Positions 44,581 through 54,203 of a stretch of 64,000 nt of DNA are shown here, in pieces. Below the pieces are notes generated by a model. The model saw only the letters and a list, made by a program, of their open reading frames with translations, did not search any database and was not told the origin of the DNA. The position numbers and the translations under genes are program-made. How positions within the stretch are numbered: position 1 is the first letter of the stretch; the number at the start of each line of letters is the position of its first letter. The stretch comes from Thermanaeromonas sp. C210 (GTDB lineage: Bacteria; Bacillota; DSM-521; Neomoorellales; Neomoorellaceae), in NCBI RefSeq assembly GCF_013167955.1, contig NZ_BLWF01000003.1, positions 124,001-188,000 of the forward strand. The letters are read 5' to 3'.

Positions 44581-46422
44581 TTGGCCGGAGTAAGGATTAC
44601 CGATACTACCCTTCGCGACGGGCACCAGAGCTTATGGGCTACGCGCATGTCCCTCCAGGATATGTTGCCCATCCTGGAAAAGCTGGATAGCGTAGGCTAC
44701 CACTCCCTGGAGGTGTGGGGCGGCGCCACCTTCGATGTATGCCTGCGTTATTTAGATGAAGATCCATGGGAGCGCCTGCGTACTATAAAAAGATACGTCA
44801 AGCGTACCCCCCTTCAGATGCTCCTCCGCGGTCAATCGCTAGTAGGCTACCAGCATTACCCGGATGATGTAGTGGCCGCCTTTATCGGTAGGTCGGTGGC
44901 CAATGGCATAGATATCATCCGCATTTTCGACGCCCTGAACGACCTGCGCAACATGGAAGTACCTATTCGGGTGGCCAAAAAGGAAGGTGCCCACGTCCAG
45001 GGTACTGTAGTGTATACCATTAGCCCCGTTCATACCACGGAACACTACTTGCAGGTGGCCCGGGAGCTGGAGGGCATGGGGGTAGACTCCATATGCATAA
45101 AGGATATGGCGGGGCTGCTTACGCCCTTTGCGGCCTATGAGTTGGTAAAGTTATTCAAGGAAAATCTGAAGGTACCCGTACAGCTCCACAGCCACTATAT
45201 AGGGGGTTTGGCCCTGGGTGCCTATTTGGAGGCCGCGCGGGCCGGGGTGGATGTGGTGGATACGGCCTCGGTGCCCCTGGCCTTCGGCGCCTCACAGCCG
45301 CCGGTGGAGACCATCGTGCGGGCCCTGGCGGGAACGCCCTATGACACCGGACTCGACCTCCACCTGCTTTTTGAGATAGCCAAGTACTTTGATGACCTTC
45401 GCCGGGAGCTGGGCTACGAGCGAGGAGTAACCCGCATAACCGATATGTGGGTGTTTCAACACCAGGTACCTGGCGGCATGATATCCAACCTGGTGAACCA
45501 GCTTAAAGAACAGAAGGCCGCCCACCGGATTAACGAGGTACTGGAGGAGATACCCCGGGTCCGGGCCGAACTGGGATATCCTCCTCTGGTCACCCCCACC
45601 AGCCAGATAGTGGGCATCCAGGCCGTTCTTAACGTACTCCTGGGCGAGAGGTATAAAGTGGTACCTGAAGAGGTTAAGAATTATGTAAGGGGTCTCTATG
45701 GCCGCCCGCCCGCGCCCATCAGCGAGGAAATAAAGCGCCGGGTCATCGGCGATGAGGAGCCGGTAGAGGGCCGGCCGGCCGATTACCTGGAACCGCGCAT
45801 GGAAGAGGCGCGGCGGGAAATCGGGGATCTGGCCGAGAGTGAAGAAGATGTAGTTTCATATGCCCTGTTTCCCCAGGTGGCCCGCAAGTTCCTGGAGAAC
45901 AGGAGGGCAGGGAAGCTTAACCCCGGACGGCGTCCTGTACTACAGCAAGGGGTTAAGGTTAACAAGGAGGTGAAGGCCGGCATGGACTTAAAGGAGATTA
46001 CCCAGCTCATCAAGGCCCTGGAGGAAACCGGCGTAACCGAGCTCAACCTGGAAAGCGAAGGAGTTAAGGTCAGCATAAAGAGGGGGATGGTGGGCTGTCA
46101 GCCGGTAGCGGAGGCTGTCTCCTCCCCGGCGCAGGAGCCTGCTGCCGCACCGCCGAAAGAAGATAAAGGGGCGGCGGTTGACGTCATCGAGGTGCGGGCG
46201 CCCATGGTTGGCACCTTTTACCGGGCACCGGCCCCGGATGCACCGCCCTTTGTGGAAATAGGGACCCGAGTAAAGCCGGGGCAGACTCTATGCATCATCG
46301 AGGCCATGAAGCTGATGAATGAAATTACGGCGGATGCGCCGGGCCGGGTTATAGAAATCCTGGTGGAAAACGGGCAGCCGGTGGAATACGGGCAAATACT
46401 TTTCCGGCTAGCAAAGGAGTAG
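44581..46422 (+). CDS. Carboxyltransferase (OadA/PycB type) fused to biotin carrier domain (AccB type)
   Basis: 613 residues. Residues 1-~450 are the pyruvate/oxaloacetate carboxyltransferase TIM barrel and its extension ([49 protein letters not shown]). Residues 468-613 are a complete [22 protein letters not shown], Pro/Ala linker, and EAMKLMNE with biotinyl Lys577. With AccC downstream it would form a two-gene pyruvate carboxylase (oxaloacetate synthesis) or decarboxylase-type enzyme; no membrane OadB is near, which favours the former. I chose TTG 44581 after AAGGAGGGGG rather than GTG 44509. Inside the gene, AAGGAGG (45964-45970) precedes ATG 45982, so free BCCP may also be made. Confidence 0.88.
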   Translation: MAGVRITDTTLRDGHQSLWATRMSLQDMLPILEKLDSVGYHSLEVWGGATFDVCLRYLDEDPWERLRTIKRYVKRTPLQMLLRGQSLVGYQHYPDDVVAAFIGRSVANGIDIIRIFDALNDLRNMEVPIRVAKKEGAHVQGTVVYTISPVHTTEHYLQVARELEGMGVDSICIKDMAGLLTPFAAYELVKLFKENLKVPVQLHSHYIGGLALGAYLEAARAGVDVVDTASVPLAFGASQPPVETIVRALAGTPYDTGLDLHLLFEIAKYFDDLRRELGYERGVTRITDMWVFQHQVPGGMISNLVNQLKEQKAAHRINEVLEEIPRVRAELGYPPLVTPTSQIVGIQAVLNVLLGERYKVVPEEVKNYVRGLYGRPPAPISEEIKRRVIGDEEPVEGRPADYLEPRMEEARREIGDLAESEEDVVSYALFPQVARKFLENRRAGKLNPGRRPVLQQGVKVNKEVKAGMDLKEITQLIKALEETGVTELNLESEGVKVSIKRGMVGCQPVAEAVSSPAQEPAAAPPKEDKGAAVDVIEVRAPMVGTFYRAPAPDAPPFVEIGTRVKPGQTLCIIEAMKLMNEITADAPGRVIEILVENGQPVEYGQILFRLAKE

Positions 46423-46428
46423 TGGGCG

Positions 46429-47775
46429 GTGTTTAAGAAGGTTTTGATTGCCAACCGGGGGGAAATCGCCGTCCGGATCATCCGCGCCTGCCGGGAGCTG
46501 GAAATAGAAACGGTCGCCGTCTTTTCTGAAGCCGATAGAGATGCCCTGCACGTTAAGCTGGCCGATGAGGCCGTTTGCATCGGGCCCGCGCCGGCGGGCC
46601 GGAGCTACCTCAATATCCCCAACATCATTGCCGCCGCCCAGGTGACAGGGGCGGATGCCGTCCACCCCGGTTACGGTTTCCTGGCGGAGAACGCCTACTT
46701 TGCCGAGATGTGCGCGACTTCGGGTTTAACCTTTATAGGCCCGTCGCCCCGGGCTATCCAGCTTATGGGTGACAAGGCCAAAGCCAGGAGCACCATGCTC
46801 GCGGCCGGAGTGCCCGTAGTGCCGGGGTCCGAAGGGGTGGTAGGGAATGTGGAGGAAGCCCTGGCTATAGCCCGGGAGATCGGTTATCCCGTTCTGGTGA
46901 AGGCGGCTGCAGGAGGCGGCGGTCGGGGCATGCGGGTGGCCCAGAACCCGGCAGAGCTCCGCCAGGCCGTCCAGATGGCCCGCCAGGAAGCGGAGGCCGC
47001 CTTCGGCAATGCCCAGATTTACCTGGAAAAGTATATCGAAGAACCTCGGCACGTAGAGTTTCAGATTCTGGGCGACACCCACGGGAATATTATCCACCTG
47101 GGGGAAAGGGATTGCTCCCTGCAACGCCGGCACCAGAAGGTCCTGGAGGAAGCGCCCTCGACGGCCCTCACCGCCGAGTTGCGCCGGACAATGGGGGAAG
47201 TAGCCGTCAGGGCCGCGGCTGCTGTAGAATACTTTAGTGCCGGTACGGTGGAATTCCTCCTGGACAAATACGGCAACTACTATTTCATCGAAATGAATAC
47301 CCGCATTCAGGTGGAACACCCCGTTACGGAGGAGGTTACGGGAATAGACCTGGTCAAGGAACAGATCCTCATTGCTGCAGGGGAAAAACTGTCATACCGG
47401 CAGGAGGATGTTCAAATACAGGGCCACGCCCTGGAGTGCCGTATTAATGCCGAGGACCCGGCCCGCAATTTCCGGCCAACCCCTGGCCGCGTCCAGCAGT
47501 TTCACCCGCCGGGAGGCTTCGGGGTAAGGGTGGACACCGCCCTGTACCCCGGCTACGAGATACCGCCCTATTATGATTCCCTCATAGCCAAGGTAATTGC
47601 CTGGGCACCCAGCCGGGATGAAGCCATTGCGAGGATGCGCGGCGCTCTGCAGGAGATGGTCGTCGAAGGGGTTACCACTACCATTCCCTTCCACCTGAGA
47701 ATTATGGATAACGCTTTCTTCCGGCGCGGGGAAGTTTATACCAACTTCATTCAGCGCCGTCTTGTCGGGGGTTAA
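46429..47775 (+). CDS. accC: Biotin carboxylase
   Basis: Carboxylates biotin on the carrier domain with ATP and bicarbonate. 448 residues in ATP-grasp fold: [20 protein letters not shown], the Gly-rich loop [36 protein letters not shown], and [21 protein letters not shown] 46429 has AAGGAG nine bases upstream and lies 6 bp after the carboxyltransferase fusion. The same protein may also serve acetyl-CoA carboxylase, since the carrier looks like AccB. Confidence 0.95.
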   Translation: MFKKVLIANRGEIAVRIIRACRELEIETVAVFSEADRDALHVKLADEAVCIGPAPAGRSYLNIPNIIAAAQVTGADAVHPGYGFLAENAYFAEMCATSGLTFIGPSPRAIQLMGDKAKARSTMLAAGVPVVPGSEGVVGNVEEALAIAREIGYPVLVKAAAGGGGRGMRVAQNPAELRQAVQMARQEAEAAFGNAQIYLEKYIEEPRHVEFQILGDTHGNIIHLGERDCSLQRRHQKVLEEAPSTALTAELRRTMGEVAVRAAAAVEYFSAGTVEFLLDKYGNYYFIEMNTRIQVEHPVTEEVTGIDLVKEQILIAAGEKLSYRQEDVQIQGHALECRINAEDPARNFRPTPGRVQQFHPPGGFGVRVDTALYPGYEIPPYYDSLIAKVIAWAPSRDEAIARMRGALQEMVVEGVTTTIPFHLRIMDNAFFRRGEVYTNFIQRRLVGG

Positions 47776-48007
47776 ATAAGGAACCGGTAGGCTGGCGGCT
47801 GGCCCGGGGAGGGTGAAAGGCTTAAGGAGCCGGGAACCGCGCTGGAGTCCTAAACTGGCCCCTTATGGGTGTGCAAGGGTCATGAAGGGAGGAACGGCTG
47901 CGCCCCAGGCTAAGGGGGCGGGGCAAGGCGGGGTCGAAAATCGTTGTGGAGGCCAGGTCCCTCTGGTATAATATAGAAAACAGCCAAAGGCGAGGTGTAG
48001 TGTAATT
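47776..48007 (+). promoter_or_regulatory. Intergenic region with asp23 promoter and possible repeat fragment
   Basis: TTGTGG (47944-47949), 17-base spacer and TATAAT (47967-47972) form a plausible promoter 36 bases before asp23. A stretch at 47819-47861 (GGAGCCGGGAACCGCGCTGG and a nearby AAACTGG) resembles an internal block of the palindromic repeats and may be a degraded third copy. No terminator for accC was seen. Confidence 0.5.
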
Positions 48008-48415
48008 ATGGAAGGAAAGGCCCTCACAGCTCCCGAGGTAGCGACGGAACTGGGTTCCATCAGGATTGCCGATGAAGTGGTGGCCATCATCGCCGGGCTG
48101 GCGGCGACCGAGGTAGAGGGCGTAGCCGGCATGAGCGGCGGTATAGCCGGCGGAATCGCCGAAATGCTGGGCCGTAAGAACCTCTCCAAGGGCGTCAAGG
48201 TAGAAGTAGGAGAAAAGGAAGCGGCGGTAGATATTTTCGTAATCGTAGAGTACGGGGTGCGCATCCCGGAGGTCGCGGTGGAAATCCAGGACAAGGTTAA
48301 GCGGGCCATCGAAAGCATGACGGGGTTAAAGGTAGTAGAAGTAAACGTGCACGTCCAGGGAGTCGCCTTCCAGCAGGAGAAAGCGGCGGAAGAAGAGCCG
48401 GCCCGGGTGCGCTAA
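48008..48415 (+). CDS. Asp23/Gls24 family envelope stress protein
   Basis: 135 residues with the Asp23 core: IADEVVAIIAGLAATEVEGVAGM, KGVKVEVGEKEAAVDIFVIVEYG, IPEVAVEIQDKVKRAIESMTGL and VVEVNVHVQGV. In staphylococci Asp23 is anchored to the membrane by AmaP, which is the next gene. Such genes commonly precede nusB in Firmicutes. Confidence 0.92.
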   Translation: MEGKALTAPEVATELGSIRIADEVVAIIAGLAATEVEGVAGMSGGIAGGIAEMLGRKNLSKGVKVEVGEKEAAVDIFVIVEYGVRIPEVAVEIQDKVKRAIESMTGLKVVEVNVHVQGVAFQQEKAAEEEPARVR

Positions 48416-48430
48416 GGAGGCTTGGGGCTG

Positions 48431-48973
48431 GTGCCGTTGCACGAACGGGCGCTTCTCGCCCTTTACTCCCTGATAACCGCTGCACTTACCCTCATCCTCT
48501 TGGGCATAACTGCGGGTTGGAGGGCGCCCCTTTATTGGTATGAATTCAGTCTTACTAACCTCGAGTACCGCGTGGCCGGCGGGTTTGCCGCGGCGGTCAT
48601 GCTGGGACTTTCATTACGCTTTTTGGTGGTCAGCCTGCAGAGGAAGGCTCCGAGAGTAGAACAGGCTCTGATTTGCCGGGGTGAGGCCGGGGATGTAACC
48701 ATTTCCCTGGCTGCCCTGGAAAATTTAGTAGTACGCGCGGCACGTCAGGTAAAGGGTATCCGGGAAGTAAAGCCGCGCCTTAAAATTTTACCGGAAGGTG
48801 TTATGGTGACGCTGGAAGTGCAGGTCCTCCCTGACCAGAACCTGCCCGGCATGGCCCAGAACCTCCAGGAAAGGGTGCGGAACTATGTAACCGAGGTAAC
48901 CGGCCTGGAAAGCCCGGAAGTCCGCGTCCTGATTAACGGAGTCTGGCAGGAGCCCATTAGACGGGTGGAGTAG
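48431..48973 (+). CDS. amaP: AmaP-like membrane anchor for Asp23
   Basis: 180 residues with two N-terminal membrane helices (about 8-30 and 52-72), then a cytoplasmic domain related to Asp23 (VKPRLKILPEGVMVTLEVQV, VRVLINGV). I chose GTG 48431 since AAGGAGG lies 10 bases before it; TTG 48422 is only one base from that site. It sits between asp23 and the DUF2273 gene, the usual order. Confidence 0.82.
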   Translation: MPLHERALLALYSLITAALTLILLGITAGWRAPLYWYEFSLTNLEYRVAGGFAAAVMLGLSLRFLVVSLQRKAPRVEQALICRGEAGDVTISLAALENLVVRAARQVKGIREVKPRLKILPEGVMVTLEVQVLPDQNLPGMAQNLQERVRNYVTEVTGLESPEVRVLINGVWQEPIRRVE

Positions 48974-48988
48974 CGGGGTGGAGCCGGA

Positions 48989-49210
48989 GTGGATAGGGAG
49001 TGGTTGCTTGAAATGTACCGCCAACACCGCGGCAAGGTATGGGGCGTAGGGCTGGGCCTGCTCTTCGGGCTGGGTGTGGCGCTAATGGGCTTAGCCAGGA
49101 CCGTCTTCATCGCTTTATGCATAGCCCTCGGTTATTCTATCGGCCGCCGGATCGATAAAGGCGAAGATCCGGCCGAGTGGTGGGAGCGCTTCTTTGGCAG
49201 GCGCGGCTAG
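48989..49210 (+). CDS. DUF2273 small membrane protein
   Basis: 73 residues: charged N-terminus (DREWLLEMYRQHRGK), hydrophobic GVGLGLLFGLGVALMGLARTVFIALCIALGY (two helices with Gly), then a charged C-terminus with ERFFGRRG. Family members accompany Asp23 and AmaP; exact role unknown. GTG 48989. Confidence 0.85.
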   Translation: MDREWLLEMYRQHRGKVWGVGLGLLFGLGVALMGLARTVFIALCIALGYSIGRRIDKGEDPAEWWERFFGRRG

Positions 49211-49228
49211 GTGGGGAGGAGGCCCCGA

Positions 49229-49666
49229 GTGAGCAGGAGAAAGGCGAGGACGGCGGCTTTACAGGCGCTGTTTGCCCTTGATGTAGGCCGTATTCCGGAG
49301 GAAGTGGCCCTGAGCCACGTGGTGGAAGAGAATGAATTGCCGCCTTCGGATGCAGCCTTCACCCGGGCCCTGGTTTCCGGAGTGCTGCAGAACCGGCAAC
49401 GGCTGGACGAACTCCTGGCGAAATACGCCATTGGGTGGGAAGTCGAGCGCATGCCTGCAGTGGACCGGAATATTCTTCGCCTAGGGCTGTATGAGCTTCT
49501 TTACTTGCGCGAGGAGATCCCGGCTTCCGTGTCCATTAACGAGGCCATCGAGCTGGCCAAAGCCTTCAGCGATGAAGAGGCAGGCCCCTTTATTAACGGG
49601 GTGCTGGACAGCATCCGCAGGGATCTGGACGCCGGGAAGGCAGAGGACAAGGCCACTGGGGGATAG
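49229..49666 (+). CDS. nusB: Transcription antitermination factor NusB
   Basis: 145 residues in all-helical fold; start SRRKARTAALQALFALD is the classic NusB beginning. Further motifs are VERMPAVDRNILRLGLYELLY and PASVSINEAIELAKAFSDEE, FINGVLD. I chose GTG 49229 (SD GGAGG upstream) over GTG 49211, since homologs begin at SRRKAR. It binds NusE and boxA RNA for rRNA antitermination. Confidence 0.94.
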   Translation: MSRRKARTAALQALFALDVGRIPEEVALSHVVEENELPPSDAAFTRALVSGVLQNRQRLDELLAKYAIGWEVERMPAVDRNILRLGLYELLYLREEIPASVSINEAIELAKAFSDEEAGPFINGVLDSIRRDLDAGKAEDKATGG

Positions 49667-49671
49667 CTTTG

Positions 49672-50625
49672 ATGGTCGTATTGGGGATAGACACGAGCTG
49701 CTATACCACTTCTGTGGCTCTGGTGGATGAAAAGAAACAAGTGCTCTTCGAACACCGCCAGCTGTTGCGGGTCCCCGAAGGGGAAGGCGGACTGCAACAG
49801 TCCATGGCGGTGTTTCAGCATATAAATAACCTGCCGGCCATCATAGAAGGGGCCCTTAAGGCTGTACCGCCCGGCCGCATCAGAGGAGTGGCGGCCGCCG
49901 TTAAACCGCGACCGGTGACCGGGTCCTACATGCCGGTGTTCGTAGTCGCTTCCGGCCACGGCCGGGTGCTGGCCGCGTCCCTGGGAGTGCCCTTCTGGCC
50001 GACCACCCACCAGGAAGGGCATCTGAAGGCGGGCCTCTGGTCTGCGGGTTGGCAGCCCCAGGGGGCCTTCATTGCCGTCCACCTGTCCGGCGGCACCTCA
50101 GAAGTATTAGTGGTGACCCCTCGAACGGGTTCCTTTACCATTGAGAGGGTGGGGGGTACCACCGACCTGCATGCCGGTCAGCTGGTGGACCGGGTAGGCT
50201 TGAAGTTGGGTTTGCCCTTCCCGGCCGGCCCACATCTGGAACGCCTGGCCCGGATGGTGGGGCCTGATGATGAGCCTGTCAACCTGCCTTCGGCGGTAAG
50301 GGGGTATGATTTCAGCTTTTCCGGTCCTGCTTCCCATGCGGAACGCCTCATCCGGCATGGAGCGCCTCCGGCGGCCGTGGCCCGGGCGGTGGAAAGGTGC
50401 ATTGCCAATACCCTCGAGAAGGTGCTGCGGCCCCTGGTAGAAGAAACCAGCTACCGGGATATTCTAATTGTCGGCGGCGTGGCGGCCAACAAGTTTTTGC
50501 GGGAGCGCCTGCGCCGCCGCCTGGAACACAGGGCCGTGGGGGCCGTCCTGCACTTTGCCGCCGCCGAATACAGCGCGGATAATGCCGTGGGAGTGGCCCT
50601 TTTAGGTCTAGAGGGCTTGGCTTAA
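49672..50625 (+). CDS. TsaD/Kae1-family paralog (ASKHA fold)
   Basis: 317 residues, shorter than true TsaD (about 340), of the Gcp family. Metal-binding HxxxH is in TTHQEGHL near residue 107; other motifs are GIDTSCYTTSVALVDE, HLSGGTSEVLV and YDFSFSGPASHAER, and VGGVAANKFLRERL. True TsaD makes t6A in tRNA; this may be the shorter second member known from some Firmicutes, with unclear function. ATG 49672 is used, with GGGGGA upstream. It ends 18 bases inside the convergent transporter gene. Confidence 0.82.
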   Translation: MVVLGIDTSCYTTSVALVDEKKQVLFEHRQLLRVPEGEGGLQQSMAVFQHINNLPAIIEGALKAVPPGRIRGVAAAVKPRPVTGSYMPVFVVASGHGRVLAASLGVPFWPTTHQEGHLKAGLWSAGWQPQGAFIAVHLSGGTSEVLVVTPRTGSFTIERVGGTTDLHAGQLVDRVGLKLGLPFPAGPHLERLARMVGPDDEPVNLPSAVRGYDFSFSGPASHAERLIRHGAPPAAVARAVERCIANTLEKVLRPLVEETSYRDILIVGGVAANKFLRERLRRRLEHRAVGAVLHFAAAEYSADNAVGVALLGLEGLA

Positions 50626-51801
50626 TCTCCTTTCCCGGGCATCGTCCGGCAGGAACAGGGTGAGGGCGAAGCCCAGGGCGGGTATCAACGCCATAGAGGC
50701 AAGGGCAGCAGGGACTCCCAGAGCGTCCGCTACGGCCCCTATGATGACCAGGCCTATGCCGCCGGTTCCGATGGCGAAGCCCATTATTAAGCCCGAAGCC
50801 ATGCCGACGTGGCCCGGCATGAGGTTTTGGGCCAGGACGATGGTGGGAGCAAAGGTAGAGACCAGAGTGAAACCTCCCAGAGCTAGGAGGACGAACAGCC
50901 ACGGGCCTCCGGTATGGGGGAAGAGAAGAACAATGGGTACCATGAGGGCCAGGGAAACGAGAATCATATTTTTGCACCCCCATCGGTCGGCGATCCTGCC
51001 GCCCACCAGGGTGCCGAGGGCGCCTGCCAGGAGGAACACGGTTAAGAGCATGCTAGAGTAGGAGGGGTCACCCTGCAGGTAATTTATATAATAAAAGGGA
51101 ATGTAGTTGGTCAGGCCGGCTTGCAGCCAGGAACGTATAACTACTATCACCAGTAATAAGAGCAGGGCCTTAAAGTTGGAATCCTTTGCTTCGGAGGGCT
51201 CTCCGGATAACGCCGCTTCCTCCTCTCCGGAGTAAGGGCCGGCTACGGCCCGGCCCAAGGAGGGGAGCTGGCTCCACAGCAGCAGGGAAAGGAGGCCCGC
51301 GGGTATCACCAGCAAGGGAGAGGCCTTGAGCCCTCCGTGGGCCAGAAGCCAGGCGGCCACCACCGGTCCCAGGGCGAACCCCAGGTTTCCACCCACTGAA
51401 AAAACGGCCATGGAGGTGGCCCGGTGCTGGTCGCTCAAATAGTGGGCTGTTTTGGAGGCCTCCGGGTGATAGGCAGCCACCCCCAGGCCGCTCAGAAATA
51501 CGGAGGCAACCAGGGCCACATAATTAGGAGCCCACCCGGCCAGGGCCATTCCCAGGGCGGCTACCAGGCACCCGGCGGGGATGAGCCAGCGGCTGGCCCT
51601 CCGGTCGGACCAGAACCCGAAAAGGGGCTGGATGACCGACGAGCTGATAAAGGACATTAGGGAAACCAGTCCGGCTGCCGTAAAGGACAGGCCCAGGACC
51701 TCTTTGTAGATAGGGAGGAAAATGGGCAATAAACCTTGGTTGACATCGGTCATCAGATGGCCTAGGCTAAGGAGATAGAGGAATCTCTTATTTTTTTTCA
51801 T
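50608..51801 (-). CDS. MFS transporter, fosmidomycin-resistance (Fsr) type
   Basis: The only minus-strand gene, 397 residues with about 12 membrane helices. The motifs HLMTDVNQGLLPIFLP, QPLFGFWSDRR and YHPEASKTAHYLS with VGGNLGFALGP match the Fsr family of exporters, including the His-Pro-Glu segment of helix 4. Substrate is not known; fosmidomycin blocks the DXP pathway, whose genes lie 5-9 kb away. Start: ATG 51801 with GGAGGT seven bases upstream. It converges with the TsaD paralog and diverges from nfnA. Confidence 0.88.
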   Translation of the reverse strand: MKKNKRFLYLLSLGHLMTDVNQGLLPIFLPIYKEVLGLSFTAAGLVSLMSFISSSVIQPLFGFWSDRRASRWLIPAGCLVAALGMALAGWAPNYVALVASVFLSGLGVAAYHPEASKTAHYLSDQHRATSMAVFSVGGNLGFALGPVVAAWLLAHGGLKASPLLVIPAGLLSLLLWSQLPSLGRAVAGPYSGEEEAALSGEPSEAKDSNFKALLLLLVIVVIRSWLQAGLTNYIPFYYINYLQGDPSYSSMLLTVFLLAGALGTLVGGRIADRWGCKNMILVSLALMVPIVLLFPHTGGPWLFVLLALGGFTLVSTFAPTIVLAQNLMPGHVGMASGLIMGFAIGTGGIGLVIIGAVADALGVPAALASMALIPALGFALTLFLPDDARERRLSQAL

Positions 51802-51960
51802 GGAGCCGACCTCCAATCTTCACCTATGATAGATCTTATCTCTAGGCAGGTCAAGGGAACTGGGGGGAAGCCCGCAGCAGGAATATGGCGTTTTAAGCAG
51901 AATTATAAAAAAGTGAGCCAGAAAAAGTCTTACTTAATTGTGGGAGGGAAGGGAGAAGAC

Positions 51961-52803
51961 ATGTACCCTATAGTTAAGAAAAGGATACTGGCTCCGGGCA
52001 TTAAGCTGTTAGAGGTCAAGGCTCCGGACGTGGCGCGCAAGGCTCAGGCAGGCCAGTTCATTATCTTACGCATTGATGAGCCGGGCGAGCGCATTCCCTT
52101 GACCATTGCCGATTTCAATCGAGACGAAGGCACCGTTACCACCATCTTCCAGGAAGTGGGCTACACGACCCAGCAGCTGGGCCGGCTGGAGGAAGGGGAT
52201 ACCCTCCTCGACTTTGTGGGTCCCCTGGGACGTCCCACGGAGATCGAGAATTACGGGCGAGTAGTATGCGTAGGAGGCGGGGTGGGCGTAGCGCCCATCT
52301 ATCCCATAGCCCGGGCCCTTAAGGAGGCGGGCAACGAGGTCATCTCCATAATAGGCGCCCGTTCCCGAGAACTCTTGATTCTAGAGCAAGAAATGAGAAG
52401 TGTATCGGATGAACTCCTGGTATCCACGGACGACGGTTCCTACGGCCACAAGGGTTTTGTGACCGACCTTCTGGTCAAGGTCCTCCAGGAGAAGAAGGTG
52501 GACCGGGTTTGGGGGATCGGACCGGTGGTTATGATGAAGGCCGTCTCGGAGGCGACGCGGCCCTTTAAGGTGCCTACTATTGTAAGCATGAATCCCATTA
52601 TGGTGGACGGTACCGGCATGTGCGGCGCCTGCCGGGTGAGCGTTGGCGGAGAAACCAAGTTCGGCTGTGTAGACGGGCCCGAGTTTGACGGGCACCAGGT
52701 GGATTGGGACCTGGCCCTGCGGCGGCTCCGCATGTACAGGGATGAGGAAGCCAGGGCCCTAGCCTTTCACCAGGAGAAAAGGGGTGGTTGTCAATGCCGG
52801 TAA
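51961..52803 (+). CDS. nfnA: NfnA: NADH-dependent ferredoxin:NADP oxidoreductase small subunit
   Basis: 280 residues. FAD/NAD-binding ferredoxin reductase fold of the PyrK-like family: RIPLTIADF for flavin, GGGVGVAPIYPIARAL for NAD, and a C-terminal 2Fe-2S site MCGACRVSVGG...FGCVDGPEFDGH. Together with NfnB it performs flavin-based electron bifurcation between NADPH, NAD and ferredoxin. I chose ATG 51961 (AGGGAG upstream) rather than the longer frame from 51826, whose first 45 residues do not look conserved. Its end overlaps nfnB. Confidence 0.92.
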   Translation: MYPIVKKRILAPGIKLLEVKAPDVARKAQAGQFIILRIDEPGERIPLTIADFNRDEGTVTTIFQEVGYTTQQLGRLEEGDTLLDFVGPLGRPTEIENYGRVVCVGGGVGVAPIYPIARALKEAGNEVISIIGARSRELLILEQEMRSVSDELLVSTDDGSYGHKGFVTDLLVKVLQEKKVDRVWGIGPVVMMKAVSEATRPFKVPTIVSMNPIMVDGTGMCGACRVSVGGETKFGCVDGPEFDGHQVDWDLALRRLRMYRDEEARALAFHQEKRGGCQCR

Positions 52804-54203
52804 GCACCCACAAGACTCCCATGCCTTCCCAGCCCCCCGGGGAACGCATCCGCAATTTTGCGGAAGTTGCTTTGGGCTACACGAAGGAAATGGCTATACA
52901 GGAAGCAGAACGGTGTCTACAATGTAAGAAAGCTCCCTGCCGCCAGGGATGCCCGGTAGAAATCGATATTCCCGCCTTTATCGGCCGCATCAAGGAGGGA
53001 GATTTTGCCGGGGCCATTGAGAAGATCAAAGAAAAGAACAACCTCCCGGCCATTTGCGGCCGCGTGTGTCCCCAGGAAAACCAGTGCGAGAAGTACTGCA
53101 CCCTGGCCAAAAAGGGCGATCCGGTTGGTATCGGCCGGCTGGAACGCTTTGTGGCGGATTACCAGCTCAGCCAGGGCGAGCTAGCACCGCCGGCTCCCGC
53201 GGCTCCCACCGGCTTTAAGGTAGCAATCATCGGTTCGGGGCCGGCCGGGCTGACGGCGGCCGCCGATCTGGCCAGGATGGGCCATCAGGTTACGGTTTTT
53301 GAGGCCCTCCACGTACCGGGCGGAGTGCTCATGTACGGTATTCCGGAGTTCCGCCTGCCTAAAAGGATTGTCCAAAGGGAGATCGACTATATCCGGCGCC
53401 TGGGGGTAGACATCAGGACTAATGCAGTAGTGGGCAAGATGGTGACTGTGGATGAACTGCTGGAGAACGGGTATGATGCCGTCTTCATCGGAACCGGCGC
53501 CGGATTGCCCCACTTCATGGGGATCCCGGGCGAGAATTTCCTGGGGGTATATTCGGCCAACGAGTTTCTCACCCGGACCAACCTGATGAAGGCCTACCTC
53601 TTCCCGGAACACTTGACTCCCATTAAAGTGGGCCGTAGGGTGGCGGTCATCGGCGCAGGCAACGTGGCCATGGACGCGGCGCGCACGGCCCTGCGCCTGG
53701 GAGCCGAAAAATCCATGATAGTTTACCGCCGTTCGGCCGAGGAAATGCCCGCCAGGAAGGAAGAAGTGGAGCATGCGAAGGAAGAAGGGGTGGAGTTCCA
53801 CCTATTAACGAGCCCGGTGGAGATTCACGGCGACGATGCAGGCTGGGTTACGGGCATGACCTGCATCCGCTACGAGCTGGGAGAGCCCGATGCCAGCGGA
53901 CGGAGGCGCCCGGTGGCCATCCCCGGATCCGAATACCATATGGAAGTGGACACCGTGGTGATAGCCATCGGACAGGGCCCCAATCCCCTCGTTTTACAGA
54001 CGACGCCCGGTCTGGAACTCACCAAGAAAGGGACCATTGCGGCGGACGAAGAGACAGGTGCCACCTCCCGGGAGGGCGTTTTTGCGGGTGGCGATATTGT
54101 GACCGGAGCGGCAACGGTTATCCTGGCCATGGGGGCCGGCAAGAAGGCGGCCCGGGCTATTGATGCTTATCTGCGACAAAAGGGGGAGAAAAGGAATGGC
54201 TAA
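52794..54203 (+). CDS. nfnB: NfnB: NADP/FAD oxidoreductase large subunit
   Basis: 469 residues. N-terminal Fe-S domain with [14 protein letters not shown] and [15 protein letters not shown] (two 4Fe-4S clusters), FAD site [18 protein letters not shown] near residue 145, and NADP site [17 protein letters not shown] near 287; conserved [12 protein letters not shown] and FAGGDIVTG. The C-terminal 400 residues are paralogous to FdhB at 10106. ATG 52794 overlaps the nfnA stop; its own end overlaps folD. Confidence 0.93.
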   Translation: MPVSTHKTPMPSQPPGERIRNFAEVALGYTKEMAIQEAERCLQCKKAPCRQGCPVEIDIPAFIGRIKEGDFAGAIEKIKEKNNLPAICGRVCPQENQCEKYCTLAKKGDPVGIGRLERFVADYQLSQGELAPPAPAAPTGFKVAIIGSGPAGLTAAADLARMGHQVTVFEALHVPGGVLMYGIPEFRLPKRIVQREIDYIRRLGVDIRTNAVVGKMVTVDELLENGYDAVFIGTGAGLPHFMGIPGENFLGVYSANEFLTRTNLMKAYLFPEHLTPIKVGRRVAVIGAGNVAMDAARTALRLGAEKSMIVYRRSAEEMPARKEEVEHAKEEGVEFHLLTSPVEIHGDDAGWVTGMTCIRYELGEPDASGRRRPVAIPGSEYHMEVDTVVIAIGQGPNPLVLQTTPGLELTKKGTIAADEETGATSREGVFAGGDIVTGAATVILAMGAGKKAARAIDAYLRQKGEKRNG

